From Asterias amurensis (Eukaryota > Echinodermata > Asteroidea > Forcipulatida > Asteriidae): DNA of 64,000 bases. The stretch lies in assembly GCF_032118995.1 (NCBI RefSeq), contig NC_092648.1:21232450-21296449 (forward strand). Direction: 5' to 3'. Of this stretch, positions 1-11,300 are shown in pieces. The notes below the pieces were generated by a model. It was not told where the DNA came from. It was given only the letters and a program-made list of their open reading frames with translations, and made no database searches. The stretch's first letter is position 1, and every line of letters begins with the position of its first letter. The translations under genes and the position numbers were made by a program.

Positions 1-365
1 TAAATCTCTGACCACAAAAATATTTCACGCGCAAACTTGTTCGCATAAATTCACATTGGATTATTGTTACAAACGTAATAATCCCATCGTCACAACCCCC
101 TCGTTGACGTCAACCGCCGCCGCCGGCTTAGGTGCAAGATGTGCAACGAACTGTTATGACCGACAAACCGTCTGTCCATCGAATAATGACTGTGTTTTGC
201 AAACTTTCTTGATGAACACTTTGAGAGAAACAAAAGAAATATCAAAGAATTTAATCCAATACCCCCAGCTTATTTTAAAACAACTCCTTCAAGAGAGAGT
301 CAAGACTTATAAATTCGCATTATTATCGTATTTTGTTGCAAATGAAGGATCTTTTATTTGACAAG
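1..365. other. Left-edge intergenic DNA with SLC46 poly(A) signal
   Basis: No supported gene. A 101-codon open frame at 56-361 (+) has low-complexity composition, no recognisable domain and no splice context, so it is not called. On the minus strand AATAAA lies at 353-358, about 140 bp past the SLC46 stop codon, and is a plausible cleavage signal for that gene. A perfect TGACGTCA palindrome lies at 105-112. Confidence 0.5.
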
Positions 366-485
366 GGATAACTTTCCGTTTCTTGCCACCACTTTTTTCA
401 CTCATTATCTCATTTGAGTATTAAATCCATTAATATTTTATTTCATAAGGAATGAAAAAGTTGTGACAGGATACGGAAACATTCC
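366..485. mobile_element. Diverged hAT-like MITE next to SLC46 stop
   Basis: The ends are imperfect inverted repeats: GGATAACTTTCCG at the left, and a right end that reads GGAATGTTTCCG on the other strand. Inner arms match CCACCACTTTTTCA. The termini match two nearly identical 132-bp copies at 45675-45806 and 46239-46370, so this is an older copy of the same family. It ends 8 bp from the SLC46 stop codon and carries an AATAAA on the minus strand at 437-442. No target duplication can be seen. Confidence 0.6.
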
Positions 486-493
486 AAACTTTC

Positions 494-3400
494 TTACATT
501 GTGATACCAGCAGGAACGCTACAGAATCCAGCATAGGCATAGAAGGTCAACGGTGGTAGAAAAGATACAGTTGCAGCATACAAACCGGACGCGACCTGGA
601 CGGATGTGAGGGTGGCTATGCTCTCAAGGCAGGCGACAATTGCAAACATTGCCCCTGCAAAAAAAAGTGACCACAAACAAAACAAAATCCTAAGTATTGT
701 TTGCATTGATCGTGTAGAATAGCATTTTTTTTAATTGAAACCTCAATTTTGCTAGTAAGAAAGCATTTCCACAGTTTAGCTGCCGTAAACCAGGGAACAC
801 ACAAGCGTTTAAGTGGCCGGCTGGGCATGAATCACCTCACATACGCGAGCTCGAACGTGAACGTCAGACAAAATATTTGTTGTAAAAATCTCACGTTTTA
901 AGAATACGTGAAGTTAACATTTCTCCCGTCAGGTACGTACGTGCAGACGTCATACGTGAGAACGAAAGCCCAAAGTGGTGACGTCACCTAGAAACCGTAC
1001 ACCATTTTCCGACGTTCACATGCACGTTTTTGCTCGCGTAACGTGCAGCTAAACCTAACGTTCACGTGAACGTTACGCGAGCAAAAACGTGCATGTGAAC
1101 GTCAGAAAATGGTGTACGGTATCTAGGTGACGTCACCACTTAGTAGGAAACGGAAGCTTTGTGCTGAATACTGCGTGGCCATTGTTTTAAAAAAAAAAAA
1201 GCCGAGAAACGCAAACAAGATGACAAAATCGAGGAGAGGCCATCGCGACAATCGAAAGATTATGGAGTGACGTGTGTGGGGGGTAAATGGACTCCCCTTT
1301 CTATAAAAATAATTTCGAGTCGTTTAACTGGACCGTTCTGGCGGCACACTCGCGTCCACACGAACAGTGGACGGTCAGGCGTTCCAATCCCAAAAATCCT
1401 ATCTGTAGGGCCTAGGCGAAATGTCTATAGAATCCTCTAGTATTTAAACGGGATTCCTATATTGGATTCTTACAGATTGTTCGTCAGATTGCTTCTGACT
1501 TGAGACGCTCCTTCTTACCTGTTTCATCTGGATTTGTGATTTTAGATAGGACCGACATTGCAACGGGAATGGGGATACCCCGAAATAAACCAGCGCCGAT
1601 TCCTGCAAGAGATCGAAAGCTTGTTAATCAAATCATAAGAACAAAATGTTATGCACAGCTACATGAATATTTCAAGACTGGTAGCAAAATAAGATATCAA
1701 GAATCATGAACAACGATACCGCCAAAACATGCCGTTTGACAAAAAACAAAACAATTTAACTTCCTTCACTGCAAAAACGTTGGTCAAATCATTTGTTGGG
1801 CAAAGTAACTTCAACAATTATTGGTCGATAATTGCCCAACAAAACCAATAATTGGTGTTGGACAAACATTTTGTTTGCCAATTTTTTGTTTAAAAAGTGG
1901 AACAAAATTTGGGCAAGTGTTGGGCAAATAATTCGTAATCTGAATTTATCATAACTGTTGGTTACACTTTTGCTTATTTATTGGAGCAACTTTTTTGGTA
2001 ATTTTAGTTAATTTCGATTGTTGGTTAAAATGATGCACAGTAATTGGTCAAAATCATCCGATCATGCGCACTACGATCAAACAGTTGCCCAAAAGTTGGG
2101 CAAGGTATGAAAAAACAACGATATTTTCCAACATGGCGAGTGGAGGAGTGGCTGTGACGAGCGGGGTTTTCCAGTAGATATAGATCAAATTTGAAGGTTA
2201 GTTTTTAACTAAATATGAAGTTGTGTTTTCTATTCAGTCGTACATAGTCGTGACAGTTGCAGAGGGAGCAACAAAGTGACACTACTGTTGAATTAGTTTC
2301 AGTTTTTAGTTTCAGTTTTATCATGCCATTATGTGCAACGCCGGTTGTGGCATGTATGCGTGTGCTTGCGCTGCAACTGTCACGACTGTGTACAACAACT
2401 GAACATGAAACAAACTGTATTTAGTTGAAAACTAACCTTCCAAAGCATCTACAAACCACTGAGCACCCTCTCGATTTTGAGAGAGATGCCAAGGCCTTGG
2501 AAGGTCACAGCTCACCACCGTTTGCCATCGTGGAAAATATTTTCTACGCCTGCTTGTATGACGTATCACAGAAGAAACTGTAAATCAAAGGGTTAAATAC
2601 ATTCACCATTTGTTGGATAACACCGAAAAGGGTTAAATCATTAATAAAATCATCGCCCAATAAGTGGGTTATTGATAATTTATTAAATACCCAGAAAATG
2701 GGTAAACAAAAAATTACCCAACTGTTGGTTACCAAAATATACCCAACTATTGATGAGGAAATATTACCCAATTATTTGGCAATCAGAGTGCCTAACTTTG
2801 ATGGGTAATATTTTGCCCAAAAGTTGGAGGAGTTCACTATTCGCCCTTAATTGGGTAAAAAGTTGGGCATTTTTTTACCCAATTTGTTTACAGTAGTGTT
2901 CAAAATAATTTCGACTGTTGCTCAGACTAAAAATCCCTGACTGTCCATTTATTTAACACTGTGTATACAAAATAATCGTTTGGACTTGTACTCCCCTCCC
3001 AATCCCATTTGTTCAGCTTTTCGATGCGCATTTTAGCTTCCTGGCCTCCTCTTTGGACGAACGAACCATTCTTACCTATAAAGAAGACCAGCGAAGACTG
3101 AGCGACGGCTACACTAATCAGAGCTAAGAACATGCTTAGGCAGCCAATCTGTATGAGCCAGTAATCGCCAAGACACAACGAGAAGAGCTTTGTGCCGACC
3201 AACATGCCTGTAAACGAACGTATACAAAAAAAATACACTTTTGATTTCTGTTTGCATAGATTTTCACATTTTGAGTTCCCACGGATGGATAGTTTTATAT
3301 TAACGTCTACACTAAATTATAACAAGCAGAGGCCTTCCAGGGGAAGGCAAAAGTATTTTTTTTTTTAATCTGCCGTCAAAAAAAGATGTGCCCTCCAAAC

Positions 3401-5096
3401 CTTTATTTTTTACGTTACACAGTCATTTAAAATTGTAGTGAAAAGTAAAACAAAAGATGGCAAGTAAAAGAAATACTTTGAGACGTTTCCAAAGGGATCT
3501 AATTTTACCATTTTCATTTAAGTCTCTGATATTAACACTTCTGTCAGACAGCCTGTCAGTTAAAGTGACAGAAACACGTTTTTTTGAATACTACTAATTA
3601 TTTTGTAACAAAATACCATCCGATGCAACAGAAGAGACAAACATAGAAATGACGAAGTCTTAAAGGAACACGTTGCCTTGGATCGGCCGAGTTGGTCTTT
3701 GAAAAGCGTTTGTAACCGTTTGTTATAAAATGCATATGATTAGAAAGATATTTTAAAAGTAGAATATAATGATTCACACAAGTATCACTCGAAATTGCGT
3801 GGTTTTCCTTTAACCTCGTCGATAAACACGGTCGGCCATTTATGGGAGTCAAATCTTTGACTCCCATAATTGGCCGACCGTGTTAGTTCGCAAAGTAAAA
3901 GGAAAACCACGCAATTTCGAGGCAGATGTGTGCGGATCATTGTATTCTACTTTTTAAACATCTTTTTAACCATATGCATTTTATAACAAGCGGTTACAAA
4001 CGCTTTCCAAAGACCAACTCGACCGATCCAAGGCAACGTGTTCCTTTAACCCAAAATGCATAGATTTTTACTACAATAGCTTGCTGAGGAAACTATACTT
4101 ACCAAAGGACATACTTAACAAGGACAAAGAAGCAGCAAAGCCAGCCGTAGCTGGAGACCAGCAGAATGGTTGTGCAGTGCCGTACAGTACGAGGAGCGAC
4201 GCAAGTCCAAACACCGCCACCAAATTCGTAAAGATCAAGAAATTAAGGAGCAATAGCTGCCACCTACGGCCGTTCTCATTAAATGCTATTAGTTTCTTGA
4301 TGCTCCTCCCTATGTCCAAGAATCCCATACGGCCCGCTTGACTTCCCTTTTCCATCGTCTCAATCAAAACTCGAGGAATTGTGATGTACAGAATCAGAAT
4401 GATATTGACTCCAAATGCGATGTATAGTGGGAGTAGGTAGCCGTAGTAACTAATGAGATACCCCTCACCTAGTTGCCCTACCCCAGCCAGAAAATAAGTC
4501 AGCATCTTGGCTATTACGATTCGGAATGTCCTCTGTTTGACGGTGGTGCAGTCAGTTAAGTAGGACATGCATCCCGAGAACATCAGTGCGAATCCCCCCG
4601 TCACACCCTGAAAGACTTCTCCTGCGAGGAAAACCTCCAAAGGCAGGCTGAAATAAATGGTGAGACAATACACAACCTCCTGTAGAATAAGACCGACGAT
4701 GGGAACAGCCATGCAGAATTTTCTGCCGACTCTATCGCTGATAGTCCCGTAAATAGGCGTGGTTATGATGGATGGTATCCCTGATGCACCGCTTAGATAC
4801 AACAGCCATAGCGATACCTCGGACTGGATCTGGGCGTCCAATGGGTCAGCAGTGCTATTCGGGGCGCCGCACTCGGTGACATTGGCAATGTCAGTGACGT
4901 TGTGCGACTCGCGAATCCGGTCTTTGATGTAAAGAGGTCGTATCAGGCCCAAAACTATGATAGCTATCATGGAAAATGAAATGACTGGTTCCACTGTTAT
5001 CCATCTTGCCTGGGCCCGCTGGCGATTTGTTAATGACGACTTAAGGAGGACGCTGGTAACTTCAACATACTCTCCGACCTCATTTATTTCACTCAT
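494..5096 (-). CDS. SLC46-family proton-coupled folate transporter-like protein
   Basis: Four coding exons on the minus strand join in frame to 456 residues: 4103-5096, 3076-3207, 1519-1602 and 494-654. All junctions are phase 1 with GT-AG sites. Human SLC46A1 has 459 residues. SLC46 proteins are 12-segment major-facilitator carriers. SLC46A1 imports folate with protons; other members handle other solutes. The first hydrophobic segment begins near residue 38. The loop after it carries three N-glycosylation sequons (N66, N72, N80). The conserved loop motif DRVGRK is at 121-126, and the C-terminal half has the family pattern ETGAMFAIVACLES. The start at 5094-5096 has A at -3. A good splice acceptor at 5135 and a strong donor near 5539 suggest an upstream 5'UTR exon, which is inferred. 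The protein stops soon after the last membrane segment, without the usual cytosolic tail. Orthology to SLC46A1 rather than A2 or A3 is unresolved. Confidence 0.88.
974..1140. mobile_element. Near-perfect foldback element with CRE-like ends
   Basis: Arms of about 75 bp start AGTGGTGACGTCACC at 974 and end with its reverse complement at 1140. The inner arms contain ACGTTCACATGCACG and TTTTTGCTCGCGTAACG. Each arm contains a perfect TGACGTCA (979-986 and 1128-1135). It lies in the last intron of the SLC46 gene. No flanking duplication is obvious, so the superfamily is unknown. The rest of this intron (655-973 and 1141-1518) shows nothing else recognisable apart from scattered CACGTGA-like words near 830-960. 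Confidence 0.75.
1769..2898. mobile_element. Putative non-autonomous CACTA-like element
   Basis: The left end reads CACTGCAAAAACGTTGG. The right end, read on the other strand, begins CACTACTGTAAACAAATTGG. Both sides carry many subterminal copies of TTGGGC/GCCCAA words, a hallmark of CACTA (EnSpm) elements. An inner foldback pairs 2189-2213 with 2418-2443, and AGTCGTGACAGTTGCAG with its complement near 2371. No transposase ORF is present, and a 3-bp target duplication is not clear. It fills most of the SLC46 intron 1603-3075. Confidence 0.45.
3660..4049. mobile_element. TTAA foldback family A, copy 1
   Basis: A 390-bp self-complementary element bounded by TTAA, with ends AAAGGAACACGTTGCCTTGG and the reverse complement. 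The central arms contain GGTCGGCCATTTATGGGAG and its complement. It lies in the SLC46 intron 3208-4102. Other copies: 17662, 36782, 42930, 56132 and a broken one at 59864. There is no coding capacity; open frames across it arise from the foldback. TTAA targets suggest piggyBac- or Kolobok-type mobilisation, which is inferred. Confidence 0.85.
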
Positions 5097-5135
5097 TTTG
5101 ATGTAGTATTGACCTAAATTGTTGTAAGAAAACCC
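5097..5135 (-). other. Probable 5'UTR piece of SLC46 first coding exon
   Basis: On the minus strand a pyrimidine-rich tract ending TTCTTTCAG lies just upstream of base 5135, giving a good acceptor 39 bp before the ATG. A matching donor candidate (GG|GTGAGTC) lies at about 5539 on the minus strand. This would create a small upstream leader exon. The frame from that leader's ATG does not continue into SLC46. Transcription start is not placed. Confidence 0.45.
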
Positions 5136-5678
5136 CTGAAAGAAGAGCAGAACAAAACGTAAACCATTACAATGAGTTCGAACGTGATGCATAGATTGAC
5201 AATGACTCCAAAAATGATTTACCACGAATACTATTTTGATGAGAAGCACTGCAACCTGATGGTACATTTATAACTAATTTAAGAAAATATTCCTACGCAT
5301 TTCGCTGCAAACGAATGAATATCGGTTTGTACGAAATATATATTTTTGTTTTGATAATCAGTTTTGAAAAATGAAAAGTTAATAACTTACTATTTTGAAG
5401 ACCAAGGTATAAACTTGAATCAAGTTTTCTTTTTTAATCTATAAACTAAGTAGACTATATTTAATCGAACGTTTGCGGGCCATACACTTTAGCCTTGTGT
5501 CAAGACTAGGCTGATGTCAATAAGAGCATGAGACTCACCCAGCATTGGTAACACTCCCATCACGCTATACAAGACTGTTATCTGTCCCAAATATTTGCAC
5601 ATTATGATTGTACTATAATATTTGTTGATATTAATTTACATACAAATATATTAAAATATATGTGTCCAATGCATGGTA

Positions 5679-5912
<234 letters not shown>

Positions 5913-6481
5913 TAATTTTTTGAGTCGATCTTTGTTTCCATTAGGCCTATAGGTCTATACATAAAAAGTTAAATAAAAATGTATCAATTCCGGGGGATGA
6001 TCCTATGTGCACTGAGTCCAATAAGTGGGTGGACTCGATTATCATGAGTCAACCCTAATTTGACGCTTAGTTTTAACATGGAGGAATTCCTTTATGGTTT
6101 CAAAATGAACACTATAAGAGAACCATAAACGAATCTGTACAATAGTGCACAATGATCTATTAGCACAAGCTGTAGTGACAGACCCCCCCCCCCCAAAAAA
6201 AAAAAAAAAAAAAAAAAAAAAAGGTCCACATAGATGCAGTGTGGCTAGCTTTGTGCCTTTGGAACTGCATGCTATATATGTCTTTGACCAACTCTCTCTG
6301 TGGTATATTTTTGTTTATGCACAATCATATGTAGGTCTATTTTCTTCCTTTAGATTATGGCAAAACTGAGCTTTCCAAGGTCGGACCTGCCACGGCAACA
6401 CACACACAGTCATGCATGCAGCGAGAGGGACCTGTTTGAATTGGTCTCTGTTACTCTATGGTTGCACCATAGAGTAAGCAC

Positions 6482-6726
6482 AGGGCCCAAATTCATAGAG
6501 CTGCTTAGTACAAAAATTTGCTTAGCATGAAATTTCTTCCTTGATAAAAACAGGATTACCAACCAAATTTCCACGTGATTTTCAGGATAAGCAAACAACA
6601 GCTGAATACCAGTAACAAGCAATATGCAACAAATGGAAATTTGGTTGGTAATCCTGTTTTTTATCAAGGAAGAAATTTCGTGCAAAGCAAATCTGCGTGC
6701 TTAGCAGCTCTATGAAATTGGGCCCT
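6482..6726. mobile_element. Foldback family D (GGGCCCAA ... TTGGGCCC), copy 1
   Basis: Ends AGGGCCCAAATTCATAGAGC and the reverse complement, with arms carrying CTGCTTAG and a shared ATTTGGTTGGTAATCCTG inner arm. Diverged relatives, with GGGCC-type ends and GCTTAGCA words, occur near 13862-14068, 18922-19060, 46998-47090 (partial), 54687-54906 and 61987-62180. Confidence 0.7.
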
Positions 6727-8394
6727 GATCTGTCCTTACTCAATGGTTGCACTGTCCGTTGTTGTCAGCAAATACTGATTTCAGTGACACATTTTGTGCA
6801 TGTTTCCCCATGATGTTTCGTATGGGTTGCTAACTTCTCAATGTATTGCCAGGATAAACCGATTTTGTACACACATGCTGGCCAAACATCAGAGTTTGTG
6901 TCCTGCCCCCTCCCCCTGTAACTGAGAAACACTGTCCCATGCATTGACGACACACCCCCATCAGGACGTGTGGCATGATCCAACTTAGGATATCCTGACT
7001 TATCCATAGCTGATCAAGACAATGGCAAAGACAATGGAACATTATCATAAAATTATGTCAACGTACCTCTTTTCACCAGTGTTTTAAGCAGCCACTGCAA
7101 CCATGCACTGGGTCGATCTCCCTCTTACATGTCATATGATGAGTTGTCCTGCTAGCCATCATAATCAAATTGACAGCCAAATCCTTATGAAGTGCATTGT
7201 TGTTTAATAATCAATTATGACTACCGTAGACTTGTGAACAAGTCTGCAAATTCTCCAACGCGATATGTAGCGTTTCCTCCCCTCTCGCAACTATACTCAT
7301 CAGCGCTGCTCTTGCTACTACGCCACTGATCAGCAAAATGGAGAGACCAGATTAATCGCGTGAGACCAGACTAATCGCGTGAGAGCCGTACACCACGACA
7401 AACGTTAATGAACAACCCGTCACTATGTCCGATGACCGATTGTGTTGTTGCAGTCGCAGTCCATTATGAAACCATTATGAACCGTTGCGTGACTTTGCAA
7501 AACTGTTCTTTATGTGTTTAGAACTAGTCTGTTGTTGATAAACAAACCGCCTTGGTTGGCAGAGACACGTCCAGACTGCCAAATGTTGTTTACAACAAAA
7601 ATCAACACAATGGTTGAATACTTTTTTTTGTAACATTGTTAACAAACACTAGTGTAGTGATCTGGTTTTTTTTTTTTGCTTTGCATTATGGCTTTCCATT
7701 TTATTTCTACCTCCATGGTAGTAGCATATGAAGGGTAAAAACGGGACAGCTTATAAAATGTTTGGAACCAAGGCTATAAACTTTAAGTTGTTATTGTCTT
7801 AACGTAGCTCAGTTTCAGATGGTTGCAGGGGAGGAATTTTACTCCTCCACATTTTCAGTCTGCATCTGAGCTTCTGGACGGTTTCTCTGTCACAGTGTCG
7901 GTGGAAAGCGAAACTTCCTTGAATGAGGATGTCCAAAGCATGAGGATGAAAAAATCAAGGCACTATCATCCACAGCCGCATCTTTATAGCCGTAGTCACT
8001 CTGAAGCAAACCCCACCCCTCCCCTAACTGTGAGAGATAATGAGGGGGAATTTTAAGCGTGATGGAAAGGGTGGGGGTCTCGTATGTATGCCTACTTCCA
8101 GTATCAATATAAACCATATTTACTCCCAGTAAACACGACTCTATGATTCTACCTCAGTGCGAATGTGTAGATCTCCGTTATGACATTTTTTTATAATGTT
8201 GGTTTGTTTGTTGTCCGCCGTACCGTCGTGGCAAGCGGTAATTAATGGCTCTCATTGACAGTGGATTGATGGTACAGACGTGACGGCGGTGGTTAGGAAC
8301 GAAATAATTATTGTGTGAAGGGTCAATGGAGGGCGCAATTTAAATGTAAAGTGAAATTCAGGGGATAGCTTGAACAACACATAAAATAAAAGTC

Positions 8395-11300
8395 ATGGCT
8401 TCTGAATGCAGTAGCACGAAGGGTGGCCGAAAAGAGCTAGAAAACGAACTTAAAAAGCTCGATATAGAGACGTTAACAATTGAACACCCAGAGGTAAATA
8501 TTTGGTGTTTTTTTTCATGTATTTAACTCAAATTTCTCGGAGAAGGGAAAATTAAGTAAAGTTTTTTCCTCCATCCACTATCTATAGTATACTATTAAAA
8601 GTAGACCCAGTGACTGGGGCGCTGTACTCCTTTTAAACAATTTTTGTCTTTTTACAGATGAAGTCAAAAATTGTTTAAAAGGAGTACAGCGCCCCAGTCA
8701 CTGGGTCTACATTAAAAGCGTAACCTGCGCCATCTTGGATTGAAAATTAGAAGGTCCAGTGGTATGGCATCCTATCCTTGTGGAATCCAACACGGTTGTT
8801 TGTTAATTTTGGTTTTTACCCATACACCGATGTGTGTTAGCACTGTATACTCAGTACTTTCCCGAGTCCTGTGAAAAAATATCACAGGCATGTTATTCAG
8901 GTGGGATTCGAACCCACGACCCTTGCAATTCTAGAGCAGTGTCTTACGGTTGTTTGTGTGGAATTCAATACGTTTGTGTGGTTTCAGACGTCGGGTTGCA
9001 AGTCTGCAAAACCCGGATCCAAACTCGCACTTACAAGTCATGTGATTGGAGGAAGTTTGGGCGGCGACCGTGCGTGCGTCAACCACTGGTCGATGTTACC
9101 AGACTTCCTAGAAATCTTTCTGACAGGCGACTCATTGGACAGTGTTTCGCAGATGGTGCTTCGGATTGGTTCATTCATTACCCCTTGCCCGCCCACCCGC
9201 CATTCGATCCGCCCTTTTCGGTCAGGTTACTTTCGTGTTGTACTAAGCATGGTTCTCCGGATTGGTTCATTCATTGCCGCGCAGGGTCGAAAGGGTCGAA
9301 GAGGCTGGGTGCCAGGACAAAACCGAAACCAATCTCACGAATTTGACCGAATTTGCATTGAATGGATGAAGTACCGTAGATTGATGTTTCGCAAGTGACC
9401 ATGTGTCAACCACTGGTCGACGTTGTTATCAGACTTCCTAGAAATCCTTCTGCGGGTGACTCATTTGTTGAAAAGATTAAATGGAGAATATTTATAAAAA
9501 AGCATTCACTTCCAAACGGCATGAGAATTATCATGATGAACAAGGATGGGATCAAACGGAAGCTTAATAATTTGGAAACATTGCATAGGTTGGAAGGTGT
9601 CTAAGGGAACTTTACAATTAATAACATTTTGGGGGTGGGGGGGGGGGGGGCTTACACAAAGAGCCATTCTGGTCAGTGTATTGTGAGTGGTGTGTTGTCT
9701 GGTTTGAGACAGGCCACCTGTTGCTTGGTGAAGAAGGTTGCCGTGGGACCACTTTAGGTTGACAGTGGGTGGCGACCTTGGACCTTTTGCCAGTAAACTC
9801 AAATGGGTACATGAATACCGTTTTAGAATACGGTCTGTTCATGGAGGTATAATGTTGCAGTTTCAGAGTTTAACCAGGGAGGTAGAATTGTGAAACCATT
9901 CCTTACTCTATGGTGAAACTTATACACACACGTCAAAGGCTGTTTTGAAGCTGTAAAAAAAGAACTTTGCTTTGCATTTGGTCAAAGTTGTTAAGCAAAA
10001 CGACATTAAGTTTCCTTTTGAATAAGTCTGTTCACAAAATTGGTTAGAGCAGTGTGTCGGTCAGGTCTCAGAATGTACATTTTGCCAAATCCATTTTGAA
10101 GCCTAATTTAGCCATCGGCCCGTCGGGTTGGTTACTGATGGAGATAATATTAACAAAAGAGACCTCGTGCGGCTGAATGGGGTACATTTTTAGGAGTTTG
10201 TCTATTGACCCAAACTGGACGTAACAAACCCTAAACATGACTTGACATGCTTTCTGAAAGTGAAATAAGTTAGAGAAAATTAAGGAGTGGGGACGAGTTT
10301 ATCGTTTTTATTTAGTTTGTACGATATAGGGTTCCAGAGATATGGGATGTATGGAGGTTTGTTCCTAGAGCAGCGTGAACATGAACGCGGTCAGAAATTG
10401 TGTCGTTTGTCGTTCAAATTTCGCGAGATGCAATAAGCCCAAAGTGACAATAAAACAAAACCAGACCTGCCAAGTCTCACGCATTAGGCGTGAGACTCAC
10501 GCATTTGAGCTCTGTCTCACGCTCACACGCACATCAACCATTATTGGGGCGAGATCGGGAAAAAAAAATTAACAAAATTTTTTGTACAAAATTTGTACAG
10601 AGTGCAAATTTGCAGATTGCGCACGCTTTTGCTCATCCAGTAGGTTCAGCTCAAATTCGGCAGAGCGCAAAACGCTTATTGCGCACAAGTTTGTTCCGAT
10701 TCTTTCAGCAAATTCGTTGAAATGCGCTCCACTAGCGAAGACACAACAGGCAGAAGAAGTGAGCGATTGATTTTGGACATCATTTTTAGTCTATTTTTTT
10801 CAAGTTTGAAAGGATATAATCTGACACAATCGAACCTCCACATTAACCATCAACATCTCCTGTGTACCTCAAGTGAGTCTTAATTATTCTGAGGAGGCTT
10901 TTGCTGCATTTTGAAACACTTTTTGTCCACAACTAAATTTCACATTGTTTTATTTATTTATAAAAAAACAAAAATAAAAAAAAAGGTTGGGCGGCGATTT
11001 AAAAAGGCCTTCTTAAACTGGCAATTATTTTCTGGGGGGATGGGGGTTGAGATTTGAAAAATCTCACACATAGCTAGCCTCTGGACTTGGCATCTCTGCC
11101 TGCAAAACACTTTTTTGACGTTCACGTTAAGTGCTCCCGTAATACATGCAGCTTATTGACCAGAAAGTTTACAAGACCAATTCAGATGAGAATAAACTAA
11201 AAAGAGGCCTACGCTCTTACCGCCCCCCCCCCCCCCCCGAAAAAAAAAACAGTAGATAAATTAGATTTGTGGCACACAGCATGTTCCAAAAACTCGCTTT

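Noticed and set aside
56-361. 101-codon open frame at the left edge
   Set aside because: No recognisable domain, no splice context, and it overlaps the expected SLC46 3' flank on the other strand.
4081-4341. 86-codon plus-strand frame over SLC46 exon 1
   Set aside because: Antisense shadow of a well-supported coding exon.
8834-9398. 170- and 175-codon overlapping frames in the PRORSD1 intron
   Set aside because: They run through a SINE and direct repeats, in two frames at once, with no domain.
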